Assembly (NCBI RefSeq): GCF_041260155.1
Contig: NC_091933.1
Coordinates: 36,911,293 to 36,975,292 of the forward strand
DNA length: 64,000 nucleotides
Direction: 5' to 3'
Origin: Ptychodera flava
Lineage: Eukaryota; Hemichordata; Enteropneusta; Ptychoderidae
Shown here piece after piece: positions 45,324 to 56,598 of this stretch. The first letter of the stretch is position 1, and the number at the start of each line of letters is the position of its first letter. A model generated the notes under the pieces. The model was not told the DNA's origin, searched no databases, and saw only the letters and a program-made list of their open reading frames with translations. The position numbers were made by a program, and so were the translations under genes.

Positions 45324-48300
45324 ATGAGTAGTCCAAGGAAAGGTGGATCCCATATTCGGATCAAACAGGAAAAAAGTGATGGATTTGAAGTACATGAAGC
45401 TAGAAGCAAGTTAGATGGAGTTTTACAAACACTTGTAGACAAAGCTGAAGACAGGTAAGTGTCCAATAGTGAACCAATATTGTAGACTTTATGGACATTT
45501 TCTTGATCACAAAGCATGGCCAGCAGTGGTGAACATAACAACAGCTAAAATAATTGCAGTTTCTACCACTTTTTGAGCTTCCATGGGCCCTCAAATCCCA
45601 CTGATGCAAAAGCTTGGCAGAACACTGGATGACAGGCACAGAAAATGATTGCCAATGAAAATGCATTTTCACTACATTTAGATCATAATGTATCAATCAC
45701 AGTTACAAGGAAATTATTGTCTCCTCCCCTGCAATGAAAACCCATGCTCTATTGTTAGCCCTCCTGTGCTACAGTATGTCTCAGCTCACGTGGTGAGAGA
45801 AAGTCGATGTCAGGGAGACTATCAAGAATGGCATACGGTTGTCACCAAACTTTTGAGTGTTACTGCTGTCTGTTATACTGTATTACCAGTTTCCTTTAGA
45901 GGTGTGCAAAGTATTCACATCAAATGACTAGAAAATTCACTTCATGGGCAGAATCTTGAAAAATAGGTCTTTTCTTGCAAAAATATCCCTAAACTACAAA
46001 ATGCATGTGCTACCAGCCATTGTCACTGGGCTACCAACTTCAGAAAATGGTAGCCCAAGTGGACTACCAGGGGAACAAGTTAATTTCGAGCCCTGCTATA
46101 TACCAAGACTGAGTTTTCTAAAGCTGTAGGTAAAAATGTTGCTTCGTAAATGATTTTTGTATGAAGATTTTCAAGTACCGGTACAATGTGTTACTCTCTA
46201 CCTTCTAGTAATCATGGATTTTCACAAATTATTGAAAGCAATGATTACATCATGAATTGAAACAAGGACAGTTACATATTATGTCAACACAACAATTTGA
46301 GTACTTCTGTTATGATTCACACGCTCATAGTTACAGACTGTATTAAAAGGTAATTTTATCTCAACAGTGCCGTTGTTTCTGAAGACGAGAGTATTAATAT
46401 AAAGCTGTCACCAGAACAGTCTACAAGCAGGTAAAGTGTATACATTTAATGATATTCAAGGTGTAACTACAAATAGTTATTAAATTCAATGCAGCCCTAT
46501 TTCTAGCAAAGTTCAAGTCCTAATCTGGAATTTTAAGTGAATAGTGGTCTTTAGTGTCTTGCATTTTCAACTATTTATACTGGTGAGAAGTAACAAGCCG
46601 AAATCATAGGGATTTGACAATATCCATACAAGAGTGTTCATTTTTTCTTCCAGTCATTTCTCATATTGGTGTACACAGTGTTGATGATCCAGTTTTAGGC
46701 TACCCCTATATGTGTGGATTTTTATCAGAACTTATTCTTTTTCATGGTTCCACAGAGAAATTCCAGGTACAAGTGCAAGTCCAAGCAAACGGGGCAGTGG
46801 TAAAAATCCAAGAAAGCGCAGGAAAAAAGACACTTCTGGAAACGAACCAGAGAAGTCTTCCATTGATACCACACGTCTACAACGTGAGTAGAAATATTTG
46901 TAAGACCAGACATATTTGTACCAGAGTTATTTGTCTGATACAAAATCAATTTTAAAACATGGTCAACGAAATTTCAAAGTTGTGATGAGGAGACTATGCC
47001 ACGATTGGTTGGGCAGCTTATTTTAATCTAGCTTTAAAGGCTGCATTTATGTTTTAATATTTATGTGTTTTTCTGCTCATGATGACAGACTCAGAGTTGT
47101 CACAAGGGTGATCTACAGAAGTTGCTTTCCACTTCTGCATCTGCCCTTGGCTTTTGGAAAGCTTTTTTTTTGCAGGTACTTCAATTTCCTAATATTTTCT
47201 TCTCATTTCACAGTTGTGTGGTGTGCAACACATTGTTATATTTTATGCAAAACCAATGAGAACTCAGAAGTGTCTGAAAAGTTTCTATGAATAGCAGCTG
47301 TAATGGCACATCACCACCGGATTTGAACAAATTATTGAATATATTTTATTAATAGACAGTAGTTAAACCGTACTTACAAGTTAATTTGGTGGGAGAGCCA
47401 CATTTGACTATATGAATGATAACATTCCCCCACCACCCCCAAAACTGAGTTTTTCCCAGCCAGTGTACTGGAACAGAAGTCCATTCATAGACCTTTCAAA
47501 TCAGCATTTCTCCAGACATTGCAAAGAAAAATCATATATCCACCGTATAATAACATTTTTGTGCTCCAGAAACTACCTTCTAATTTCTACTTTCATCACT
47601 GTTATTTCAGACACGTATGTAATGAAGTTATTTGACCGCAGTGTTGACCTAGCTCAATTTGACAATGGAACCCAACTGTATGCCATATGTCGTGAGTGGA
47701 TGCTGAATCAACCCAATACCAGACGCTCTGCCAGAAGATCACCTACACCTGATCCGTCAGTATGTGATGATGTAAGAACTATGTTTACTGTGATATAATC
47801 CCTTACAGGTTCTCTATGTGATGCAGTCTCTTTGTTCATTCATGACATTACCCACCATGGTCTACCATGTGTTATTTAATTACTGGAGTTTTCTGATGGG
47901 CCCAGGGCGTTTTTTTCAAAAAATGGGTAAATTGTCGGGGATACATAGGGGTGGGGGGCACTTCTTGAGCTTAATAAACGCCCAGCCCAGAGCGTTTATA
48001 ACACCCACCAAGTACTCACAAAAGCTTGTATTTGAGTTGAAGCTTATACAGTGACAAATAATGATGTAATTATTTTGAACATCCAAGATATACCACTCAT
48101 GGTCATGTGACACATTGTTCTCACCGTACGTTTATTATCGCAACACCAATTGTTCTTATGCAAATAAGTAAACCATTACGGTCCATTGATATGGAAATTA
48201 GTAAACCTTACAGTTAATTAATAGACTTCATTATCATATGAATACAGACGTAAGGTTTACTACTTTCCATATCAATGCACGCATAAAGGTTTACTTATCT

Positions 48301-51300
48301 ACATACAAACGAAAATCAAACATCTGGCAGATTGTACACATGGCAACTTTTAATGAACTAGCGAAATTACATTTCAATGACAACTTATCACGATGTTGAT
48401 TTTGAATGAAAATATGGCGTGATGAACTTGTGTACCAGGTTATTAAACGTAGTTGTATCTGACGAGCAGCACGGAGAATGGTACTCAACTTTTACATCAA
48501 CTTTTGTAAAGTGTTAGACACGGTTTTCTGCAGGAAATTGCTGATACGCAGTGTACGTGCGAAATTCTTCATCAGGACGATGACCAGTGCACTCTTTAAA
48601 TAGTTGTTCATCGAAGCCCTTATTCATACAAAGAAGTTGCTGCAGCAATCTGAATTTAATGGAAATTATCAATAATTGAAAAATATTGCCGTCGAAAAAG
48701 AATGACATTTGAGCGGAAAGTATTGGAATCCCACACTTGAAACTCCGTTCAAAGGACAACACTCAGCGGGCGGGTTAGACCCATTGCATCGAACGTTTCA
48801 GATATTATCATGTCACATTAAACTAGCCTTTCAAAAACACGATGGAGGAAACAATAACGATAACATTCACGCCGGGAAAATGTAAGAAAATAATTGAAAC
48901 TAACCTGCCCTTATGGCCGGTATGATATCCAGATATTCCACACATCCACAAATGTGGTCGGTTCCTGAATACTTCGCTGCTTTTAACTTCAGTTGTTTTA
49001 AGTTTTTCGCGTCGGGTACGTCCCCATGCATCAGACACTGACACTCCTGACCAGGTAGACTTGCGTGTATTTTGAAGTACGCGAGATGTTTGTATTTCAG
49101 TCAATTGTACACTGTTCACGGGAGCAGGAAATCTTTGTCGTTCCTGTTTTGCCGTTAGGTTAAATCCTCTCTGTCATCCAGTGGTATCATGTCAAACTGC
49201 GAGCAAAACCTTTCCACTTCGCTTGAATACATTGTGTCGGAGATATACGAGTATGCGTCCATACTGGTGGCCTGGCCGATACACAGTGACATGCACATGC
49301 AGCATACCACGTGGCAAATTGATGTGCACCTGGATCAGTGCAGTCAGTCTTTTGAGCTATGTGAGAGGTCTGAAATCGGCAGTCTGCGCCCTAAACTGCG
49401 CTAGCGCATTTCAATTTGCGCTATCAATCTGCGCTCCCATTCTGCACTATCAAACTGCGCTCCCATGCGCTATCGATCTGCGCCCATTTTGCGCTCTCTA
49501 TTTCTCCCTGGGTACTGTAACTGAAGCAGTGTATTTGACAGCCATTATTCTCATTAAACGAAACTTGCCCTGCAGCAATGCATTTGATTGGAACTATGTA
49601 TTTGCAACAGCTTGAAGGTTTGACAGCTAAAATGAACGAATTGTTCAGATTTCCCTGCTGTGAAAACGACCCAACTAGCGCAAGAACGTACTACGTCGAT
49701 TATGATTTTACTATTTCCATCATTTGATTTTTTGATATGACATCGATATGGCATCGGATCGAGACATGGTGCTACAGGCGCATTTAGGGAGCTGCATTTA
49801 GGACCCTGGTAGCGAGTCCTGTGTATCATCGATGGCTGCCAGGGCCTACATGGAGATAGAGTTGACCTTTCAAAATTCTGCCTTCTCGACATACACGTAC
49901 GTACTTTTTTGACTTTCCAAACATGTAAACTACATGTATGAGTGTGATAGAAACGACACAACCACTTAACTTAACCACGTATCCGCGGTTTGAAACAGTC
50001 CCGACATTTACGTCCCTCGGACTGGCACTGTCGCTCTACAAACCCTCGCCCCGTCCGGCTCATTCATTGACTCGGATGTGATACATTGTGAATGAAAATT
50101 CAATTTTATGAAATATAAATATTGTAGAATCAGTAGACAGTCCCCTGTAAATCAAATAGGTGTGTACATACAGGTTCAGTAAGGTTGTACTTTCACTCGG
50201 CCGCTAGTTGACAGGTTCACAATCGATGTGATTGTGAGTGCACTGAACAGCTAGAACGTACGTGTTGTCATGCTGAACTGTGGCCCACGGTTAGTGGTTT
50301 TCAATGTTAAAAATCGTTGAAGTGCAATTATGTGCATAAAACTAGCCATTAAAGGCTGACCGGTCGATGAAAATACGAAAACTTTCCATGCAATATGCAT
50401 TATTCACACCGACACGGCTTCATCAACTGTCCCCGTACTCAAGGAAGATGACACTATTCGGTAATGACGTAGCGCACGATCTCGTTCAAGTGTTTTACTA
50501 GCCAAGCCTTTTTGAATGAGCTTACTGTTCTGACTTAGAATTTAAAATAAGTTCGAACTAAATTTAACTTATTCCAACTTAAAGTCGACCGTACATCGGT
50601 AGATCCTGCACGCATGCTTGGCTGACGGATATAGATCGGAGCACGGAGGGGGGGGGGGGGGGTGGCCCTATATACCGGAAGGAAGGAAGAAAAACCAGTT
50701 CAAGTGACCTGAAAATGTACTTCCAGACGCTTACAACACGCTTGCGACGCTTGATCTCGACCAACATGCCAAGATTTTCGTTGCTCGATAATCCGGCCTA
50801 CATTCTCTCCAAAACAAAACGAAAACTGCCAGGACTTTCTTTTGGGGAAAAGTGTTGGGTCACATCGTACCGGGAAATTTCTGAAATATTACTAAAATGG
50901 CAAACTATCAGCTAAAATCGGTACAAGAACGCATATAAATAAAGTTTGAAAAAATAATAGGAGTCAATCTCTCCCGTCTTAACAAAGGGCGACAGGTTTG
51001 CAGCGCGGTGCAAAAGCTATTAATTATAAGAAAATACAACAAACAGTTTATGTTGTCAAGAGTTAGATGTGTTCGTTTCATCTTGAGGTAGGAAAACTAC
51101 AACCATAGACTCCGTTTTTAAAGTCTATGCTACAACCGACGTCCCGTTTGCACAGATGTCGGCGCTGATATGAACTTGACAATCATTTTTCACAAAGAAC
51201 ACGCATAAATTGCCGCGCAAGACAGGAAGTATAGACAGCGTGAGTCAAGAACAAGTGAATGTCCAACGCGATCGCGCGACGACAGCACACAGGTCTCGAT

Positions 51301-54300
51301 CAGATAGACTTTTTTACACAAGTTTCGACATCTTCATCTTGACTGTGAACTCTGGTAACCAGATTGTAACTGTTGAGACAACAGTATACAGTTAATCTAC
51401 TAGTTAAACGTTCGAAAATTGGATTTAAACCAGGTTTAGCAAAGATGTGGTTGCGGTTTTAAATTGCCGTCTCCGGTATAGAAATAAATACATGCATGCA
51501 CCACGGTGTTTGGGTCAAGTAGGGGTAACTTTATTACTACTAGTCAAAAGTCTATATTCCACAGAGTGCCGTGACCACCCCCAAAAATGCCAGCAAGTGC
51601 GAGATACAGAGTTGTGGCTGCTGGGGGTGGCCACTGACACTACCACTATGTTTCTAATGTTTCTAATAACTATTGCTGAAAACGTCACGGTGATCTTCCA
51701 TTCCGACGTCTGGTGCCCCACTTGCCAAAAATTTTGAAAACGGTTGTTCACTCGAATTTAGGCTATCGCTGGGCAGATCGTCCATGTAGCCGACACGAAC
51801 ACGAAGTGTCTGTTAGCGGCTACCAAAAACTATGAAAATAGTAAAGAATGAGCTACAAAATCACTATCAGTTTCGCTTGGAACATATTCGATGGCTTGTT
51901 ACACAACTGTTACCAGATTTCAGGTAACACTGTTTACCACACGATGGATATTTATTTAATAAATTAACCTATAGAGATAGCTGATTGATATCTTAAATGA
52001 GACAGGTGCCTCTACGGCGGTAAAACTTAATCCGGTCCGGGCCCCCGAGAGTTGAAATGTGCGACTTCTGCATGATCACTGCGCCGTGCAGTGTAGCGAC
52101 AATGATATGATTGCAATTTCGTTTGAAGTTCGTTTACATGTATGTTAACGCAAATGAGGCGAAAAATATCATTGTTTGCCAATATCTTGTTATACGGGAC
52201 GAGATCGTGCTACTCTTGTACTGCATGAGCTTTGATCAAGTGCATTGGCCGTCTTTTGATTTTGAATGTCGAAAATTGCATATGTAACCTCTCCTAAAGC
52301 CTTGTGAACTGCGATATGTTTGCATTTTTTCACGATTTTACTTTCTAACAAAAATAAGTTCACGTAAATGTACTGATAGATGCGGAGGGAAGTTTTATTA
52401 CTCACAAAATTTGAACTGTGTGGACAAGTTTGAACAATTAAATAATGAACGGTTGCCGCTCTCATAAAATTGCCACTGCATGGACGTGTGTCATAATCTT
52501 CCAAGAAACAAACGTGATGTAATTTACTGATATGAGTAACACTGGATTCCTATGTAGTTGATTTCCTTGATGTTCTGGTTGTAAGCTTTATTCTCTCCCT
52601 TACATGGCTAGTTTTTGAAAATGTCGGGAAATCAAAGACGATGTAAAAACTGCTCAATTCACTTGCTCATTCCGACACAAACAACAGTGTACTAGTTTAT
52701 CAACGTATAATGTAGTGAGTAGAATTCAAAGAATATCCAAATGTCGAAACATTAAAATGAACACAATATGAGAAGATTCCTTTCACAAAAAGATCAACTT
52801 CAAGTGATACTTTTGAAGATTTGAAACCGAGTACGTATACCCTACTTCACACCTCGTCAGTCTTACGTCATCGACAAGTCACCCACCGCGTCGGCAGGCT
52901 TGACGTCATGGACGTAGACTTGTCAATCATCACGGAAGTCGCGAACATGTATGATCTGTCGGGTTCAAACGTTTCTGTGAACATGAACAGAAATTCTCAG
53001 TATCGACAAAGAAATCGTCAAAAAAGAAGTTGAAAATCGTGATGCTAACGTAAACATAATTTTGTATCCACTTGTGCCATTCCATGTTGCAGGGTTGCGT
53101 CGCCAGCCCTGCCACTCTGCTGTGCATTGTTGGACTCGGGGAAATAGTCGCCGTCAACTAGCAGCAACATCTAACCATGGGGATACTAACATAATTTGAG
53201 TCAGAACTTGACTTTGAGCTTAAAACTACTTGATCACTTCCCGACCTCCTTATACGAGAAAGAAAATCATCTAATTTTACTACTTCACATATCTTTTGTG
53301 TCGGATCCACTGTCCACAGAATGTATGTATGTCGTGATTGTACCGGAAATAAATTCGATCTTACGTTACTCATAACCAGTCGTCCTGACAATCCTGACAT
53401 ACGTCGAAGTTTTTAAAATACATTACGAAAATACTGAAAAGTTTTCTAATATTATGAACAATAGTGTTGCAAAGTGTTGGCAATGGCATGATGGTGGGAG
53501 GCAACGACAGCTATAAAGTTACAAGTAAATACAAATATATTTCGACACTGATATGTCCTACGATCTGGCTGGCAGCTTTATCAATCTGTGGCAAAGTGCA
53601 ACGGATTTATATTGCATTAGTTTCTATATTTCGCAGCTACAAACTAAACTTCCAACATTCCATAGATAGCGCAGAATTGGGGCGCAGATCGATAGCGCAG
53701 AATGGGAGCGCAGTTTGATAGCGCAGAATAGGAGCGCAGATTGATAGCACAAATTGAAATGCGCTAGCGCAGTTTAGGGGCGCAGACTGCCGATTTCAGA
53801 ACCTCTCACATACCTGGTTTTTTAGCCAATGAGAAAGCTGTATTATAATATGCTATTGTGTCAGAATTTCAATCCCTAATGACATCAGGTGTTTTAAGGC
53901 GCAATGCTAATTGATCATTCTGATAGCACCGCACAACTAGGCCATGATATTTTTCAAATTTTCTCTTTTTTCGTGGTATAAGTAGGTAATTGTACAGGTT
54001 CTCGTGTGTTTACAATTCTAAACCTCACGGCTTTAGCTGGCAAGTTGTAAACCGCACGAGGCCGAAAGTTTACAACATGCCAGCTAAAGCCGTGAGGTTT
54101 AGAATTGTAAACCCACTCGAACCCGTACAATTACCGATACTAAACATCCAAGATAAACTTTAAAAAGCAGCACACAAACATAATGTTTATAAACTGTTCT
54201 GTTCATCTGAAAAAGTAACATAGAAGCTAAAAGAAAGATTGGCAAGAATTATTACAAATTTCTTTCCCTTTACCTTAAAGTCTTGAAAGATAAAAATTGT

Positions 54301-56598
54301 TCTGTCTTTATAAAAGAGGAGAAGGAAAACATAAATATTGTTTTCTCTCCTCCCCAATTTCAAGATGTCAATTTCTTTAACAGTGAATTTTTCCTTTCAC
54401 TGTATAATGTCATCGCAACTAATTTTTATCCTATTTTCAAATGGGACTCTTTCTTTTACAATTTCAAAATATCTTAAAATATAATAATCTTTGGTTGTCT
54501 CACAGAGTGATGATGAAGTGAGGAATGTTTACAGTCTACCACCACCTCGTAGCATGCCTGATGACTATGTGGATGGTAGGGATATCAGGATACCATCTCC
54601 CGTACCACAACCAGATGAAGAATTTCGCATGTACGATGTAAGTCACAACATTAACCTTTTCCGTGTAAACAGGTCCACATTAACATCAATAACAAGTGGG
54701 TTAATTTGGTTCAAGCCATGGTGGTGAAACGGTGACCACAAGATACTTCTGTTCTTTAAAAATTTAATGTTCTGAAGTTTTATAAGCACTCTGTAAAGTG
54801 ACACATATATGTATGTACTGCATTCAAGACATAGTCAATTATCTATGCCAAATTTTTGTCTTGATTTCACAACCAACATTCTTTGTGGAATTGATGCACC
54901 ATACAGTTTTTGCACGATCACAGTATCCGATGAATAAGTCCCTGCTTGTGCAGTGTTACCCAGGAAGATAATTCTGTAGAACAAGTGCTGACTTTTGACT
55001 TTGAGACTGCAGAATCATCCTCTTGAATCAGAACGTAGACAGAGGAAATAGACAGCATTGAGTTAATCTAAGGAGTTATGAGGCCCACCAAAATCATATC
55101 AATTGTGTGTTTCATCATTGCTCAACATCCTAATGGGCGTACACATACAAACACTGCTGTTGAATGTTCGTAAGTAGGAAATTCAGCTCGACATTACCAT
55201 GGTTGCCAGGCCTATTGGAAATGATTGGTAATTAAAAGTTCTGTGTAGTTTCATAAAAAAAACATAGAGTACCAAATTGGTCTTACATGGACATTTTGTT
55301 AGAAAATTGTCATGTATTTTAGGGCTATGTTATCAAAAACAGTAATGTTTTGATTGTAGGTCAGGAGTTTAAGGTAGTGCGCTCTCCAAAGTTGAAAGAC
55401 CTCCACTTAAACTTTTGCTCAAACTTTCAGTAATGTAACTTTAACTCATGAGTCATTCACTATTGAAATCAAGAATAAAAATCAGGGGTCACCGTTTAAA
55501 CTTTGGTACTAGAGAAACAAATTACCCAATATTCACTGACTCTTGAAATTCAAAATGGCCGCAATCCCTGTGTTAAGTCTATGGGGAAAATCAAAATTTT
55601 TGACTTTCGAAAAAACTAAGGCTGTAAAAATATTTAAAATATTTCTCATTCAAAGAGCTTCCAAATGAAACCCCACAAGTGGTAGACCAAAAAGTATTGT
55701 AAAAGTTTGAATATCTGTTCCCAAGCACATTCTGCTTTCATGGGTGATGAACATCTAATGACAACCCCTGGTCTTTAAATACATTTTTGTAGTGGAAGTG
55801 GCTGTATAGATGATGTAAAGAGGCATTGAATTGATTCATTTTCAGGATCCTAACCAGGCACCTACAGCGTCTACTCTGCTCAGCGACCACCTCAAAAGAT
55901 GGAAGAAAGTCAGACAAAAGTAAGTACAAGAGAGAAAAGACCTTGTGTTATAGATTGACATATATTCTGTTTGATGCCACATTATGTGCAGTAAATTTAA
56001 TGTGTATTTTGAGATTTTAGGCGATTTCACTTTTCTGTCATTGAGTTTCACACATATGCAATGCAACATTTGCATATTTGTGTAATCATATATGCTGTAA
56101 CTTTAAAAAATTATATACACTGATAGACACTGCAGAAAGTGTGTTACTTCTATCAATATTTCTCACATTTTTGTTGCAATAGGGACAAACGGCTGCATTA
56201 TGATTCTATGGCCATAGAAACGAGTGAGAGTGAAAATTTTTGAGTTCAGCCTTGTATTTGACAATTTTGGTTTGTTCCATATTACGCATAAAGGCATAAT
56301 AGTTAATAGTTAAGACTGTTTTCTCTCAGTTTGTGAGCTTGCAAGAGAGTACGGTAAATATTTTGTGCCCATAAATCAATCAGAACTATTGACAAATTTG
56401 ATAGTCTCTGATTGCACTGAATTACAAATATCCTTACTGCACGAGGAGAGGTCATCTCTACCTTTGAAGATCACTGATGGTACCGAGGTAAATTTTGGAT
56501 TTATGATTTATTTCAGATGGAAAGAATCCTCACAAGCCAATCAAGAAAGGTACGCAGAAAGTTATGCCACTCTGAAAAATATGTATGACAGACAGTGA
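45324..56598 (+). CDS. LIN37: LIN37, MuvB core subunit
   Basis: LIN37 is a subunit of the MuvB core, which forms the DREAM complex that represses cell-cycle genes in quiescent cells and MYB-MuvB that activates mitotic genes. Seven coding exons: 45324-45454 (exon opens at 45281), 46368-46430, 46774-46883, 47611-47771, 54506-54637, 55846-55919, 56517-56598 (TGA). Phases agree throughout, giving 250 residues against 246 in human. The N-terminal helix is IRIKQEKSDGFEVHEARSKL DGVLQ, a basic stretch is KNPRKRRKKD, and the conserved core is TYVMKLFDRSVDLAQF followed by YAICREWMLNQP (human CRAW is CREW here). Next come YSLPPPRS and IPSPVPQPDEEF, and the C-terminal helix SDHLKRWKKVRQKWKESSQ ends KNMYDRQ. 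The start has A at -3 and fits the family's N terminus. The 6.7-kb fourth intron holds a large transposon. Confidence 0.94.
45635..46095 (+). mobile_element. CAGGGCTCGAAATTA MITE, copy 2, truncated
   Basis: It shares with copy 1 aatgattgccaatgaaaat, catcaaatgactagaaaatt, ctgggctaccaacttcagaa and the right end gttaatttcgagccctg. The matching left end is missing. It lies in the first LIN37 coding intron. Confidence 0.7.
48164..48298. mobile_element. Foldback MITE
   Basis: Left arm ataagtaaacc...cattgatatggaaa.tagtaaaccttac and right arm gtaaggtttacta.tttccatatcaatg...ggtttacttat form an inverted repeat of about 48 bp per arm around an AT-rich loop. Confidence 0.75.
48518..49119 (-). CDS. Unrecognised two-exon frame inside LIN37 intron
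   Basis: On the minus strand a frame from about 49119 to 48893 ends at GGGCAG|gttagt. A second, from acceptor attcag at about 48652, runs to TAA at 48518. They join in phase to give about 116 residues: NSVQLTEIQTSRVLQNTRKS..., VFRNRPHLWMCGISGYHTGH and, in exon 2, LLQQLLCMNKGFDEQ... to QQFPAENRV. I do not recognise a family. The frame upstream is open back to an acceptor-like cggcaaaacag without an ATG, so the first exon may be elsewhere, or Met in HLWMCG could start it. No signal peptide or membrane segment stands out. It lies antisense within LIN37 and could be a nested gene or a remnant. Confidence 0.35.
49189..49404 (+). CDS. Unrecognised short frame cut by the 4.45-kb element
   Basis: Starts ATG (MSNCEQNLSTSLEYIVSEIY, then ASILVAWPIHSDMHM) only 70 bp from the opposing frame that ends at 49119, an arrangement like a shared promoter. 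After SQSFEL the reading frame passes into the terminal repeat of the 49360-53810 element and soon stops. A donor-like ctat|gtgaga lies exactly at that border. The protein family is unknown, and chance cannot be excluded. Confidence 0.25.
   Translation: MSNCEQNLSTSLEYIVSEIYEYASILVAWPIHSDMHMQHTTWQIDVHLDQCSQSFELCERSEIGSLRPKLR
49360..53810. mobile_element. 4.45-kb TA-flanked element with 130-bp inverted ends
   Basis: The left end, tgtgagaggtctgaaatcgg continuing cagtctgcgccctaaactgc, is mirrored at the right end with small differences. The ends continue for about 130 bp as diverged copies of a motif like tgcgctatcaatctgcgctc. TA stands directly outside both ends (49358-49359 and 53811-53812), a target duplication typical of Tc1/mariner and some other superfamilies. 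Inside I see no transposase: the longest frames (for example 51447-51737 plus, 49554-49961 minus) have no recognisable motifs. It is therefore a large non-autonomous element, or an old one whose gene has decayed. Confidence 0.7.
50648..50665 (+). repeat. Poly-G tract
   Basis: A run of about 15 G interrupted by one T, inside the 4.45-kb element. Such runs are prone to sequencing error. Confidence 0.8.
53985..54135. mobile_element. Foldback MITE after the large element
   Basis: ggtaattgtacaggttctcg...tttacaattctaaacctcac ggctttagctggca is mirrored by tgccagctaaagccgtgagg...gtacaattacc, with arms of about 65 bp and a loop of about 20 bases. The match is close, with a few differences. Confidence 0.8.
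55369..55737 (+). repeat. Dispersed repeat family A, copy 4
   Basis: Starts ttaaggtagtgcgctctcc and ends near aagcacattctgctttca. It carries the family phrases tcaagaataaaaatcaggg, tactagagaaacaaattac and aaattcaaaatggccgca. It lies in the LIN37 intron before the exon at 55846. Confidence 0.75.

Larger units (their letters stand above)
47772..54505 (+). other. LIN37 intron 4, repeat-filled
   Basis: A 6.7-kb intron between the exon ending ...SVCDD and the exon starting SDDEVRN. Its contents are a foldback element (48164-48298), two unrecognised frames pointing apart (48518-49360), a TA-flanked 4.45-kb element and a second foldback element (53985-54135). Confidence 0.7.

Noticed and set aside
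48823-49119. Reading the minus-strand frame as a single-exon gene with ATG at 49119
   Set aside because: The codon at 49119 is GTG, not ATG, and a donor at GGGCAG|gttagt with a matching downstream acceptor fits better.
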